A DNA stretch of 64,000 nucleotides from JACQFZ01 sp045810625 (GCA_045810625.1 JBJMVQ010000055.1:62001-126000), one strand, 5' to 3'. Shown: positions 46,048 through 55,403, counted from the first letter of the stretch. Numbers and translations: made by a program. The notes: a model not told the origin generated them from the letters alone.

Positions 46048-47088
46048 TCACTTCTTCTCGTTGACCTGACTCGCTTTTAAATCGGCGCCGTAGCTTTGCA
46101 CGACCGCGTAAACGCCTCGCACGACCTTCGCCATGCTCGCGTAGTCGAGACGGTCCGGGGTATCGCTGCTTTGGTGATAATGCGGGTTACGATAAAACGC
46201 GGTGTCGGTCACCATCAGCGCGGAGAAACCTTCGTTCCAGTAGCTGCGGTGGTCGGAAAAATCGACGCCGGGGACGAAGGCAGGACTGTTGATGGAAAAC
46301 ACCGGCAAGTCGGAAGCGCCGAGCATCGCGGCCTTCACTTTACGCGTGGCGGGCCAATCGCGGATGCGTCCCACGGCGGCGATGAAGTCACCGCGATCCG
46401 GGTAGAACAGGCCAAGCGCCGTGAACGGATACTGCTGCGAGCGCGGCGCGGCGCTGAAGTAGCCGATCATTTCGAGCGAAATCATGAGGGCAACGTCGCG
46501 GCCCGATTTCCGCAGACGGCGCGCATGGTGCGCGCTGCCCATGGTATCGCTGTGAAAGTGCGGCGGCTCTTCCAAGGTATACGCTACGAGCTCCACGGCA
46601 ATGCGTGGCGGCGAGCGACCGAGGAGCCGAGCCAATTCGATCAAACCGGCGACGCCGCTCGCGTTATCGTCCGCGCCCGGTGTGTGGGCGGCCAAATCGC
46701 CGCTGCGCGGCGCTCCCCACGCTTCGATTTCGCTAAAGGTGTCGTAATGCGCGCCGATCACGAGCAGGGGACCGGCATCCGGCCCGTAGCGAGCGATCAC
46801 GTTCCGATACGTGACGCCGGCCACGCGATACGGCTGGACATCGACTTTCGCTCCGGCTTTCAGAAATTGGGCATGAATATACGATGCTGCCGCGTCGAGT
46901 TGCTCCGGGTGATCGAAGCTACGCGGGAAGAAACCCGCGGAGAGAGCCCGCACATGCGCTTCGAGCCGCGAAGCGTCGACTGCCGGCGGCGCCGAGGTGC
47001 GCGCGCGCACGAACGGCTGCACGAGTATTGCAGCGCCCGTGGCAACGAGCAGCGAGAGCAAGACGACAACCAGAATCAGTAGGCGCAT
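46048..47088 (-). CDS. M28 family metallopeptidase, membrane-anchored
   Basis: The 346-residue protein has an N-terminal hydrophobic helix (residues about 2-22, anchor or signal) and an M28 zinc peptidase domain. Metal ligands are seen in GAHYDTFSE (His, Asp), the PGADDNASGVAGLIELARLL bridge Asp, AYTLEEPPHF (Glu-Glu), and the YHQSSDTPDRLDY His near the end. It is probably a periplasmic aminopeptidase. ATG 47088 is chosen; there is an open frame further upstream. Confidence 0.88.
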   Translation of the reverse strand: MRLLILVVVLLSLLVATGAAILVQPFVRARTSAPPAVDASRLEAHVRALSAGFFPRSFDHPEQLDAAASYIHAQFLKAGAKVDVQPYRVAGVTYRNVIARYGPDAGPLLVIGAHYDTFSEIEAWGAPRSGDLAAHTPGADDNASGVAGLIELARLLGRSPPRIAVELVAYTLEEPPHFHSDTMGSAHHARRLRKSGRDVALMISLEMIGYFSAAPRSQQYPFTALGLFYPDRGDFIAAVGRIRDWPATRKVKAAMLGASDLPVFSINSPAFVPGVDFSDHRSYWNEGFSALMVTDTAFYRNPHYHQSSDTPDRLDYASMAKVVRGVYAVVQSYGADLKASQVNEKK

Positions 47089-47156
47089 GTATCCATAGCC
47101 AACGCTAACGTTACCTGACGCGCCGCGAACCGCGATCTTCTCAACAGGGAGAGGTC

Positions 47157-47638
47157 TTATCCGTCGACCGGATATGCCGGCGTATCGAGCGGCAGTTGGT
47201 AGAAATGCGGATCGAGCCACCGACCGAACTCGAAGCCCGCGTGCCGAATGTTGCCGGAGAATTCAAATCCGAAGCGCCGGTGCAGCGCATGCTTGCCGCG
47301 TTCGCGGCATCGATGCCGCCGATGAGGTTGTGGTACTGCTGGCGGCGTGTGTGCTCGATGATGGCCGACAGAAGGTGTTTGCTCAACACTGTACTTGTAC
47401 GCGGGCCAGGTACGAAAGGGACCATAGGAACCGAACGCGAGCAAGGTGCCGGCATCCTCGACGCCGCCGACGACCGGATAGTCGCCGTTCTCTTTCGCAT
47501 CGAACCACGCCTCCATCATCGCCGGCGTCCGCGGCGGATAGTTATAGAGCGCGGTGGAGTTGACGATGGCGTCGCTTCAGAATGGCCAGGATGGCGGAAG
47601 AATGAGAGCGGTCGTAGAGAATCGTCTTCGTGCTCATT
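47157..47638 (-). pseudogene. Broken GNAT acetyltransferase (PAT-like)
   Basis: From ATG 47638 the segments read STKTILYDRSHSSAILAIL, then in another frame DAIVNSTALYNYPPRTPAMM and EAWFDAKENGDYPVVGGVED, then ALLSAIIEHT-like and YHNLIGGIDAANAAS in a further frame, and finally HALHRRFGFEFSGNIRHAGF with DTPAYPVDG before stop 47157. It matches phosphinothricin acetyltransferase-like proteins. At least three frame changes and a lost segment show that it is inactive. Read-through or assembly error is the alternative. Confidence 0.75.
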
Positions 47639-47727
47639 CCTTTTCCGCGATGGGTCGCCGCTCGAACGGCGACTCGTGCTGCGCGTCACCGCCAGGCGCG
47701 ACGCGCGTCGCGCGGCAACATCCACCG

Positions 47728-48765
47728 CTAAAGCGCCGCCGCCAATTCGCGCGTTAGCTGCGCCGCTGGTATCTCCTTACACCCGGTCGCATTCTGCCCC
47801 GACCAGAGCGGCGAGAAATCCCCGGAGCCCTGGCTTTCAGCTTTCGCACGCAGCGGTGCGATGGCTGCCGTTGCCAAAGGGAAAGCCGGAGCCACTGAGC
47901 TCATCGGCCCGACCTCGCGCACGATGCGGTTCACGATACCGCGTGCCGGCCGGCCGGTGAAAACATTCGTGAGCGCAGTGTGTCGAGCCGCTTCGCTCTT
48001 GAGCGCCGCGCGATGTACGGCGTTGGTCGTGGCTTCCGGGCAAAGCAGATAGGCCGTGCCGATCTGTACGCCGGCAGCGCCGAGCGCCATCGCAACGGCG
48101 ACGCCTTTCGCATCCGCGATGCCGCCCGCTGCTATCACCGGGACCTTCACCGCGCGAACGATCTGCGGCAGCAGTGCGAACGTACCGACTTGCGTCGTCA
48201 GATCGTCCGACAAAAAGTTTCCGCGATGGCCACCCGCTTCGACACCCTGTGCGATCACGGCGTCGACACCGCGCGTCTCGAGCCAGCGCGCCTCGTCCAC
48301 GGTGGTCGCCGACGCGATGATCTTTGCACCCAACGCTTTCACGCGCGCGAGCAACTCGGGCGCGGGCAGGCCGAAGTGAAAGCTCACGACCGCGGGCTTG
48401 AACTCTTCGAGCGCGTCGACCGCTTCCGGACTGAAGGGCGCCCGCCCGGGACCGGCCGGAATCGTGGTCGGGTCGATTCCGAACTCCCTGTAATAAGGCG
48501 TGAGCGCCGCGCGCCAAGCGGCTTCGCGTTCCGCATTCGGCGACGGTGGCGTGTGGCAGAAGAAATTTACGTTGAACGGCTTTTTGGTTTGCGCCTTGAT
48601 CGCGGTCAGTTCTTTGCGCATGCCATCGAGACTGAGCAAGGCGCACGGAAGCGAGCCGAGTCCGCCCGCGTTGGAAACAGCGATCGCGAGTGCGCTCACT
48701 TGTACGCCCGCCATCGGGGCCTGGATGATCGGTAGCTCGATGCCGAGGAGTGCTTGGAGTGTCAT
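47728..48765 (-). CDS. Nitronate monooxygenase-like flavoprotein
   Basis: The 345-residue TIM-barrel FMN protein matches nitronate monooxygenase/2-nitropropane dioxygenase. It has GIELPIIQAPMAGVQVSALA, VDAVIAQGVEAGGHRGNF, VPVIAAGGIADAKGVAVAM and LGAAGVQIGTAYLLCPEAT. It would oxidise nitronates, or reduce other substrates as some homologues do. ATG 48765 (MTLQALLGIE) fits the family; an open frame reaches 48852. Confidence 0.88.
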   Translation of the reverse strand: MTLQALLGIELPIIQAPMAGVQVSALAIAVSNAGGLGSLPCALLSLDGMRKELTAIKAQTKKPFNVNFFCHTPPSPNAEREAAWRAALTPYYREFGIDPTTIPAGPGRAPFSPEAVDALEEFKPAVVSFHFGLPAPELLARVKALGAKIIASATTVDEARWLETRGVDAVIAQGVEAGGHRGNFLSDDLTTQVGTFALLPQIVRAVKVPVIAAGGIADAKGVAVAMALGAAGVQIGTAYLLCPEATTNAVHRAALKSEAARHTALTNVFTGRPARGIVNRIVREVGPMSSVAPAFPLATAAIAPLRAKAESQGSGDFSPLWSGQNATGCKEIPAAQLTRELAAAL

Positions 48766-48896
48766 ATTGGCGTCCCAGTTGCATTCGCTCGTTTGCAGCG
48801 TATTGCGGGCAGGTCGTCGCATCAAGAGCGTTCGTGCGATCAGGACATTCAAGAAACTAATGCGCCCACCTAGGGCCGAGTGAAGTCAGAGACGCC

Positions 48897-49820
48897 CTAC
48901 GGATTTGTGGTTATTGATTCGGCGCGCCGCGCCGCGACGATACCGGCGAAGACCAGAGCCGCACCGATGAGCTGCGGGCCCATGAGGGTTTCCCCGAACA
49001 AAACCCACGCGATGACCGCCGCGACGACCGGCTGCGTGAGTACGGCGACCGAGGACAGCGCGGCAGAGATGTGGGCGAACGCATACGCGATGAGGCTTTG
49101 CGCCAGGACCTGTGAGACCAGGGCGAGGCCGAGGAGAACGCCCCAGCCACGCGCGCTCGAGGGCAGCATCGGCTGAGGCGAGAACCCGGCGATCGGCAAC
49201 AGCGCCGCGACCGTGATGCTCGTGCTCACTGCCATTAGCAGCGCCGTCGAAACCCCTTGGCGTGCGTGCTTGATCGATAGCATGTACGCGGCGTAGAAAA
49301 CGGCGGTAAGCAGACCGAGCAGATCGCCGAACAGGCGCGTGCCGCCCAGTGCAACGCTCGGTCCAATCAGCAGCCACGCGCCGGCGAGCGCGGTCAGCAT
49401 CGCCGCGACGAAGCCGACCGATACGCGCTGGCGGAACAACAGCCAGCCGCCGAACGTAACGAAGATCGGAGCGAAATTCGCGAGCAGCGTGGAATTGGCG
49501 ACGCTGGTATACACAATCGACCAGTGCCACACGGCAAGATCGGCCGCGAAGAAAACACCGGCGAGCAGTGCAACGCCGAACAACGACGACACCGGCCGCC
49601 GCACACCTTCCTTGGCAAGCACCCAGATCCACAGGAACGGGACCGCGAGCGCGACGCGCCAGAATGCGCTCGCGACGGGACCGACGTCCGCCAGGCGCAC
49701 GAAGATCGGTGAAAGACCGAGCAACGCCCCCCCGGCCAGCAGCGCAATGAAAGCGAGTGCTCGCGTCCGGGAAGCGTGACCGGCCGCTACGGCGTCAACC
49801 GTGGTTTGATCAATACCCAT
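48897..49820 (-). CDS. EamA/DMT family exporter
   Basis: The 307-residue protein has ten hydrophobic segments in two repeated EamA halves (LLGLSPIFVRLADVGPVASA in the first, VLTQPVVAAVIAWVLFGETL in the second). It is a drug/metabolite transporter of unknown substrate. It is divergent from a TetR gene with an operator-like palindrome between them, which suggests coupled control. Confidence 0.88.
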   Translation of the reverse strand: MGIDQTTVDAVAAGHASRTRALAFIALLAGGALLGLSPIFVRLADVGPVASAFWRVALAVPFLWIWVLAKEGVRRPVSSLFGVALLAGVFFAADLAVWHWSIVYTSVANSTLLANFAPIFVTFGGWLLFRQRVSVGFVAAMLTALAGAWLLIGPSVALGGTRLFGDLLGLLTAVFYAAYMLSIKHARQGVSTALLMAVSTSITVAALLPIAGFSPQPMLPSSARGWGVLLGLALVSQVLAQSLIAYAFAHISAALSSVAVLTQPVVAAVIAWVLFGETLMGPQLIGAALVFAGIVAARRAESITTNP

Positions 49821-49859
49821 TGATTCTCGATGCGGGAAAAGACAGCGCGTTGCTACTTG

Positions 49860-49875
49860 CCTATCTGTAGATAGG
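49860..49875. promoter_or_regulatory. TetR operator-like palindrome between EamA and TetR genes
   Basis: CCTATC-TGTA-GATAGG is a perfect inverted repeat just before the TetR start. The half TGTAGATAGGT is nearly repeated (TGTTGATAGGT) in the site at 50482-50499 on the other side of the TetR gene. It is probably an autoregulatory operator also acting on the exporter. Confidence 0.65.
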
Positions 49876-49880
49876 TGACT

Positions 49881-50462
49881 ATGCTAGCCGGCATGAAGGC
49901 GAGCGTCGACACGCGTACCGCAATTCTCCGGCGAGCAGAACGTTACCTGCAGGACGCCGGATTCTCCAGCTTCAGCTTCCGCCATCTCGCCGCGGATCTC
50001 GGAATCAAATCGGCGAGTGTTCACTATCACTTCCCCTCGAAGGAAGCGCTTGGCGTGGCGCTACTGGAAAGCTATCGCGAATCGTTCAGCCGCTGGGTCG
50101 CCACGCGTCAAGCGAGCGAATCTGCGAAAGCTGACCTGCTCGAGTGGTTCAAGTATTACCAGCACTTGGCGCGCTCCGGCGATATATGCCCGGGGGGAGC
50201 CTTCGGCGCCGAGTACAGCGCGCTGCCGGAGAACGTACGCCGCGAGCTAGCTGCGCTTAACGACACCATCCGGAGCTGGGTCCGTGCAACGCTCGAAGCG
50301 GGCCGCAAACGCGGCGAGATTCGTGCGGACGGAAAAATCGAGGACCAGGCCGCGCTCGTGCTCGCGGCCGTGCAAGGGGGCACGCAAGTCGCGCGCATCA
50401 CCGGGAATGCAAAAGTGTTCGACGGCATGCTCGAGCAATTGAAGACGGTTTTGTTCACGTAA
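49881..50462 (+). CDS. TetR family regulator
   Basis: The 193-residue protein has a TetR helix-turn-helix (RTAILRRAERYLQDAGFSSF, then RHLAADLGIKSASVHYHF) and a C-terminal domain like those of NemR/AcuR-type regulators (GGAFGAEYSALPENVRRELA). Starts at 49875 (GTG), 49881 and 49893 are possible; AGGTGA lies near the 49881 ATG, while the GTG is inside the operator. It probably controls itself, the EamA exporter and the downstream hydrolase gene. Confidence 0.88.
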   Translation: MLAGMKASVDTRTAILRRAERYLQDAGFSSFSFRHLAADLGIKSASVHYHFPSKEALGVALLESYRESFSRWVATRQASESAKADLLEWFKYYQHLARSGDICPGGAFGAEYSALPENVRRELAALNDTIRSWVRATLEAGRKRGEIRADGKIEDQAALVLAAVQGGTQVARITGNAKVFDGMLEQLKTVLFT

Positions 50463-50481
50463 AATTTTTTGGGCCGCGAGG

Positions 50482-50499
50482 CTACCTGTTGATAGGTAG
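50482..50499. promoter_or_regulatory. Second TetR operator-like palindrome
   Basis: CTACCT-GTTGAT-AGGTAG is an inverted repeat 53 bp before the alpha/beta hydrolase start. It shares CTGT(A/T)GATAGGT with the operator at 49860-49875. The pair flanking the TetR gene marks its probable regulon. Confidence 0.65.
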
Positions 50500-50551
50500 A
50501 TAGCGGCTGTAGCGCCGGCCCCATCGGGGTGACACACAGGAGGTTGATGCA

Positions 50552-51442
50552 ATGGCGATTCAGTACGGCAAAGCTCCGTTTCAGTTGCTCGATGCGATTT
50601 TCCCGCGCTTGAGCGCCCGGCTTGCGCTTCAACGCTTCGTCACCCCCCGCCGCTGGCCGATGCCCGCGTGGGAGCAGGAAATCGCAGAGCGCGCGAAGGC
50701 AATCGCGCTTGCCGACGGCTACAGCGGTTGGAGCTGGGGTAAGGGGCGAACCGTGCTGCTCGTGCACGGCTGGGAAGGCCGCGTAACGCAGCTCGGCCGA
50801 TTCATCGAGCCGCTCGCGGGGCGCGGCTTTCGCGTGATTGGCTTCAATGCGCCGGCGCACGGCGAGCAACCGGGCAAGGCACTCAACGTCGTCGAATACG
50901 GCCGGTTTCTGCAGCGCGTCGTCGCCGAGCACGCCCCGTTGCACGGCGTGATCGCGCATTCGATGGGCGCGAGCGCCTTTGCCTTCGCGGCGCGGGCACC
51001 GCTACCCGTCGAGCGTGCCGTGCTGATCTCACCGGCCAACTCGGTGGCCGGCGTCGTGCAGCGGTTCGAAGACCTGCTCGACCTCTCGGCGCGCACGCGC
51101 TCGCTCTTGCGACAACGACTGGAGCGCAAAATTTTCAACGGCCCCCTTGCCGAGCTCGACTTGAGCGCGCGCGTGCCGAAGTTCCTCCCCCCGGTTCTGC
51201 TGCTGGCCACGAACGACGATCAAGACGTCCCGATCGCTGACACGCAGCGGCTCGCGCTGCATTGGCCGAACGCACACATGAAAATCGCGCCCCGCGCCGG
51301 CGGCCATCGAAAGCTGCTGCGCGATGCGCGCGCGATCGACGCGGCGGTGCGGTTCCTCGCCGAGGATGCGTGGATTCGGCAGGCGCCGGACGATCAAACC
51401 GCGCCTCGCCGGCGCGCCGGCGAAGTCGCCAGGGCGTACTAG
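50552..51442 (+). CDS. Alpha/beta hydrolase
   Basis: The 296-residue protein is a serine alpha/beta hydrolase with VLLVHGWEGRVTQ as oxyanion region, nucleophile A-H-S-M-G-A, the acid near ATNDDQDVPIADT and the His in GGHRKLL. The substrate is unknown. AGGAGG precedes ATG 50552, with an operator-like palindrome upstream. It begins a run of genes on the plus strand to 56.5 kb. Confidence 0.87.
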   Translation: MAIQYGKAPFQLLDAIFPRLSARLALQRFVTPRRWPMPAWEQEIAERAKAIALADGYSGWSWGKGRTVLLVHGWEGRVTQLGRFIEPLAGRGFRVIGFNAPAHGEQPGKALNVVEYGRFLQRVVAEHAPLHGVIAHSMGASAFAFAARAPLPVERAVLISPANSVAGVVQRFEDLLDLSARTRSLLRQRLERKIFNGPLAELDLSARVPKFLPPVLLLATNDDQDVPIADTQRLALHWPNAHMKIAPRAGGHRKLLRDARAIDAAVRFLAEDAWIRQAPDDQTAPRRRAGEVARAY

Positions 51443-51477
51443 CCATCCTCTTCCATCAACGTGAACGAGTAACCCAC

Positions 51478-52002
51478 ATGCGAACGAATCCAGTCAGCAC
51501 CACGGACAGCGAAACCCCGATTCATCAGCGACCGGCGCCGCTCCCCAGGGCGGCGCTCGCACAACGCTCCGGGCTCGACTTGCTGCGGGGAATATTGTCG
51601 GGCGAGCTGCCCGGCGCCCCGATTGCCCACGTGCTCAACTTCGCGCCGATTTCGGTGGAAGCGGGCCGAGTAATTTTCGAAGGCAGCCCGACCACGGATT
51701 TCTTCAACCCGATCGGCAGCGTACATGGTGGCTGGGCGGCGACGTTACTCGACTCCTGTGTGGCCTGTGCAGTGCATTCAACACTGCCCGCGGGGAAGGG
51801 CTACACGACGGTCGAGCTGAAGATCAACTTCGTTCGCGCCGTAATGCCGGACAGCGGACCGTTGCGCGCCGAGGGCAAAGTGATCCACGTCGGCGGCCGC
51901 ATCGGAACGGCGGAAGGTCGGTTGACCGACACGTCGGGCCGCCTGTACGCGCACGCGACGACGACATGCCTGATTTTCGATTTCGCCGAGATGAAGCGGT
52001 AA
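51478..52002 (+). CDS. PaaI-family acyl-CoA thioesterase (second copy)
   Basis: The 174-residue hotdog protein has NPIGSVHGGWAATLLDSC and RAEGKVIHVGGRIGTAEGRL. It is closely related to the protein at 32112-32648 over the whole domain. It is 35 nt after the hydrolase gene, so it is probably co-transcribed. ATG 51478 fits the family; the frame is open far upstream, inside the hydrolase gene, which is a shadow. Confidence 0.87.
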   Translation: MRTNPVSTTDSETPIHQRPAPLPRAALAQRSGLDLLRGILSGELPGAPIAHVLNFAPISVEAGRVIFEGSPTTDFFNPIGSVHGGWAATLLDSCVACAVHSTLPAGKGYTTVELKINFVRAVMPDSGPLRAEGKVIHVGGRIGTAEGRLTDTSGRLYAHATTTCLIFDFAEMKR

Positions 52003-52075
52003 CGGCGGACGGCGTTGGCATCCGTCATGCGATGCGAACGCCGCCCGAGCACTGAAGTAATCGAGGAATAGGGCC

Positions 52076-52963
52076 ATGCTGCTGGACATCGAACAACAAT
52101 CGCTCCAAGGCTTCGATCCCAACCTGTCTGCCGCGAATACGGCACGGACAGAGTACGTCGAGATCGGTCGCACGCGATACGCCTACCGTCGCTTCGGCAG
52201 ACGCTCGCCGGTGCCCATCCTGCTGCTGCAACGCTATCGCGGCACGATGGACGACTGGGACCCGCTGTTTCTCGATCTCCTCGCCGAAGAGCGCGAGATC
52301 ATTCTTCTCGACAACGCCGGCGTCGGTCTCTCGACCGGCAAAGTCCCCGAAAGCATCGTCGGAATGGCGCAAAACGCGGCGGCGTTCCTCGATCGCCTGG
52401 CGCTCCGGCATGTCGACGTGCTCGGGTGGTCGATGGGCGGATGCGTGGCGCAGCAACTCGCCTTAGATCGCCCGAAGCTCGTGCGTCGTCTCATTCTCGC
52501 GGGAACCGGACCGGGCGCGGTCGCTGACGGCCCCAAACCGTCGGAGAAGGTCTTCCAGATCATGCTCAAGCCCGGGAACGACGACGAGGACTTTCTATAT
52601 CTCTTCTTCCCTGAAACCGAGCAGGGACGAAAGGAAGGACTCACGCATCTGCGCCGGCTGCGCCAACGACGCGAACAGCCAGCGCCGGTCGTGAAGAGCG
52701 AGAGCTTCAAGGCGCAGGCAGCGGCGCTCAAATCGTTTTCGACCGGCGCTACCGCGACGTTGCCGCATCTCGCGCGACTCGTGCAGCCGGTGCTCGTGGC
52801 CAACGGGCACGGCGACGTCATGATCCCGGCGTACAACTCGTACGTCATGGCGCAGCGCCTTCCGAACGCGCTTCTGATCCTTTATCCGAATGCCGGGCAC
52901 GGCTTTCTGTTCCAACACGCCGCACACTTTTCCCGGCAAGTGATCGAGTTCCTAGCATCGTAG
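52076..52963 (+). CDS. Alpha/beta hydrolase
   Basis: The 295-residue protein has a full alpha/beta hydrolase fold with nucleophile G-W-S-M-G-G, LLDNAGVGLSTGKVPES, and a late His in NAGHGFLFQHA. The early RYRGTMDDWDPLF carries the oxyanion-side motif. It resembles non-heme chloroperoxidase/esterase-like members. AGGAATAGGG precedes ATG 52076. Confidence 0.87.
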   Translation: MLLDIEQQSLQGFDPNLSAANTARTEYVEIGRTRYAYRRFGRRSPVPILLLQRYRGTMDDWDPLFLDLLAEEREIILLDNAGVGLSTGKVPESIVGMAQNAAAFLDRLALRHVDVLGWSMGGCVAQQLALDRPKLVRRLILAGTGPGAVADGPKPSEKVFQIMLKPGNDDEDFLYLFFPETEQGRKEGLTHLRRLRQRREQPAPVVKSESFKAQAAALKSFSTGATATLPHLARLVQPVLVANGHGDVMIPAYNSYVMAQRLPNALLILYPNAGHGFLFQHAAHFSRQVIEFLAS

Positions 52964-53112
52964 CTAGCAGCGCCAACTAACCGATTGCGCAGATGCGGCT
53001 TTGAAAAAACCGATCGTGAAGCGAATCGTCATTCATCCGAAGCGGCATCGCGGCTGCGCCGTCGGATGGAAACCGCGCATACGCAGACCCGCATTTTAAT
53101 AGGAGATTCAGC

Positions 53113-54288
53113 ATGAGCACCGCCGTCGTTGTTTCTTACGCCCGTACCGGTATTGGCAAAGCGTTTCGTGGCTCGTTCAATCGAACGCATGGAGCCGTCC
53201 TGGCCGCTCACGCCATTCAGCACGCGGTCGCGCGCGCGGGCATCGAACCCGCCGAAGTCGAGGATGTGATTCTCGGTTGCGGCATGCCGGAAGGCGCGAC
53301 CGGGCACAATATCGCCCGCCTCAGCGTCATTCGCGCCGGGCTGCCCGTGACGACGGCGGGCGTCACGGTGAACCGCTACTGCTCCTCCGGCATGCAGGCG
53401 ATCGCGATGGCGGCACAGCGCGTGCTGGTCGATAAAGTGCCGATCATGGTCGCGGGCGGCGTCGAGTCGATCAGCCTCGTGCGCGACAACTTGAACAAGA
53501 CGCACATCACCGAAGAGTGGCTGATGCAGCACAAGCCGGAACTCTGGATGCCGATGAACGAAACTGCAGCCGTGGTTGCGAAGCGCTACCGCATCAGCCG
53601 TGAAGTACAGGACGAATACGCGCTGGCGAGCCAGCAGCGTACGGCCGTCGCGCAGGCGGCGGGAAAGTTCAAGGACGAAATCGTGCCGCTCACGGCCGTG
53701 ATGGAAGTCACCGACAAAGCGACCGGCGCGAAGAGTCTCCAGGCGGTCACGCTCGATCGGGACGAAGGCAATCGGCCGGACACCACGCTCGTGGGGCTCG
53801 CCGCGCTCAAACCGGTAGCCGGCGACACCATCACTGCGGGCAACGCCAGCCAGCTATCGGACGGCGCCGCGGCCGTCGTCGTCATGGACAGCCGCCTCGC
53901 CGAACGCAAAGGCTTGCAACCGCTCGGGATCTATCGCGGTACGGTTGTCGTCGGCCTCGAGCCCGACGAAATGGGGATCGGTCCGGTCTACGCGGTGCCC
54001 CGACTGCTCGAACGCACCGGACTCAAGATGAGCGACGTCGGCTTGTGGGAGCTGAACGAAGCCTACGCCGTGCAGACCGTGTACTGCCGCGACCGTTTGG
54101 GCATCCCGACGGAGATCCTGAACGTCAACGGCGGCGCCATCTCCATCGGCCATCCGTTTGGAATGACGGGCACGCGCATGGTCGGACACGCACTGCTCGA
54201 GGGGAAACGACGCAAGGCGAAATACGTCGTCTCCACGATGTGCGTGAGCGGCGGCATGGGCGCGGCGAGCTTGTTCGAAGTCGTCTGA
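53113..54288 (+). CDS. Acetyl-CoA C-acyltransferase (thiolase)
   Basis: The 391-residue protein is a type II thiolase. The nucleophile is C90 in VNRYCSSGMQAIAMA, with GGVESISLV, the His in NGGAISIGHPFGMTG, and the second Cys in MCVSGGMGAA near the end. It performs the last step of beta-oxidation or the reverse condensation. AGGAGA precedes the ATG. Together with thioesterases and MaoC-like genes it points to acyl-CoA turnover. Confidence 0.94.
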   Translation: MSTAVVVSYARTGIGKAFRGSFNRTHGAVLAAHAIQHAVARAGIEPAEVEDVILGCGMPEGATGHNIARLSVIRAGLPVTTAGVTVNRYCSSGMQAIAMAAQRVLVDKVPIMVAGGVESISLVRDNLNKTHITEEWLMQHKPELWMPMNETAAVVAKRYRISREVQDEYALASQQRTAVAQAAGKFKDEIVPLTAVMEVTDKATGAKSLQAVTLDRDEGNRPDTTLVGLAALKPVAGDTITAGNASQLSDGAAAVVVMDSRLAERKGLQPLGIYRGTVVVGLEPDEMGIGPVYAVPRLLERTGLKMSDVGLWELNEAYAVQTVYCRDRLGIPTEILNVNGGAISIGHPFGMTGTRMVGHALLEGKRRKAKYVVSTMCVSGGMGAASLFEVV

Positions 54289-54398
54289 GTAAACGTATCG
54301 ATAAGCGGTGGGTCATGGATACGACCGCAGCGCGCGACGAAGTCGGTCGGATGACACAGCGCGGAGCATGTCGGTATCATGCGAACCCCGGCAAGTGC

Positions 54399-55286
54399 AT
54401 GAGCGCAATGAAGACCGATATCGAACCACGCGCAAAAACGATCGAAGCGAACGGCCTCACGCATAACGTTCTCGAATGGGATTTTGCCGGCGCCGACACT
54501 ACGGTGGTTCTTTTGCACGGTTTCCTCGACCTCGCCTGGAGCTTCGAGCACGTCGCGCTGAGACTCGCGCCCCGCTACCACGTCATTGCGCCGGATCTGC
54601 GCGGGCACGGCGACACCGGTTGGGTCGGTCCCGGCGGCTACTACTACTTTCCCGATTACACCGCCGATCTCGCGCGCGTATTGCCGGCGTTCATGCGCCG
54701 GCGCGTGTTCCTCGTTGGACATTCGATGGGCGGAACGGTGGCGACGTACTACGCCGGCGCATTTCCGGAGCGCGTGCAGAAACTCGCGCTGCTCGAAGGG
54801 ATCGGCCCGCCCGACAGCAAGCCCGACGACGCGCCCGAGCGGCTGCTCAAGCACATCAAGACGGTCGATGAGGTGCGCGCGAAACCGGTTCGACCGCTGC
54901 CGACCATCGCCACCGCGGCCGAGCGCCTGCAGCAGCTCTATCCGCGCCTCGACAAGGTGTGGCTCGAACGGCTCGCGGAAAAAGCGACCCGGCCGGCGCC
55001 GAACGGACCGCCGGGCGCGCGCATCTGGAAGCACGATCCGCTGCATCGCACGCGTTCGCCGCTGCTCTTCAACGAAGCGCAGTTCGCTGCGTTCGTCCGC
55101 CGCATTCAATGCCCGGTCTTGATCGTCAACGCCGCCGACTCGCCGTTCAAGCACCTGCACGATTCAGCGCGGCAGAATCTCTACCCGAACCCGCAGGTGC
55201 GCATGCTCGCGGACGCCGGCCACATGATGCAGCTCGATCAGCCCGAAGCGCTCGCGGACATGCTGCTCGAATTTTTCGCCGATTAG
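54399..55286 (+). CDS. Alpha/beta hydrolase
   Basis: The 295-residue protein has the alpha/beta hydrolase motifs VVLLHGFLDLAWSFEHVA, APDLRGHGDTGW, nucleophile G-H-S-M-G-G, and the His in DAGHMMQLDQPEALA. Epoxide hydrolase- or esterase-like activity is possible. The start is ATG 54399 or 54408; the frame runs upstream to 54045 inside the thiolase gene. Confidence 0.87.
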   Translation: MSAMKTDIEPRAKTIEANGLTHNVLEWDFAGADTTVVLLHGFLDLAWSFEHVALRLAPRYHVIAPDLRGHGDTGWVGPGGYYYFPDYTADLARVLPAFMRRRVFLVGHSMGGTVATYYAGAFPERVQKLALLEGIGPPDSKPDDAPERLLKHIKTVDEVRAKPVRPLPTIATAAERLQQLYPRLDKVWLERLAEKATRPAPNGPPGARIWKHDPLHRTRSPLLFNEAQFAAFVRRIQCPVLIVNAADSPFKHLHDSARQNLYPNPQVRMLADAGHMMQLDQPEALADMLLEFFAD

Positions 55287-55362
55287 TCCGGCGCGATCAT
55301 GCCGCATGCGTCGGCGCAGAGTTGGGGAGAGCGGTGATCGCTGCGCCAGGAACGAAGATTCG

Positions 55363-55403
55363 TTTCACCGCCAAGGACGCGAGGGACGCAAAGGAAAGAT
55401 TTT
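55363..55403. repeat. Purine-rich GGACGC intergenic repeat element
   Basis: The stretch has CCGCCAAGGACGCGAGGGAC followed by GCAAAGGAAAGATTTTC. GGACGC occurs twice at short distance. From memory, such AAGGACGCAAAGG-type elements occur between genes in many environmental proteobacteria. Only one copy is visible here. Confidence 0.4.

Noticed and set aside
45815..46051. 78-codon minus-strand frame before the RND promoter
   Set aside because: Val/Arg-rich and unsupported by any motif; it overlaps the peptidase stop region.
50461..50472. T-run after the TetR gene at 50462
   Set aside because: No hairpin precedes it, so it is not called a terminator.
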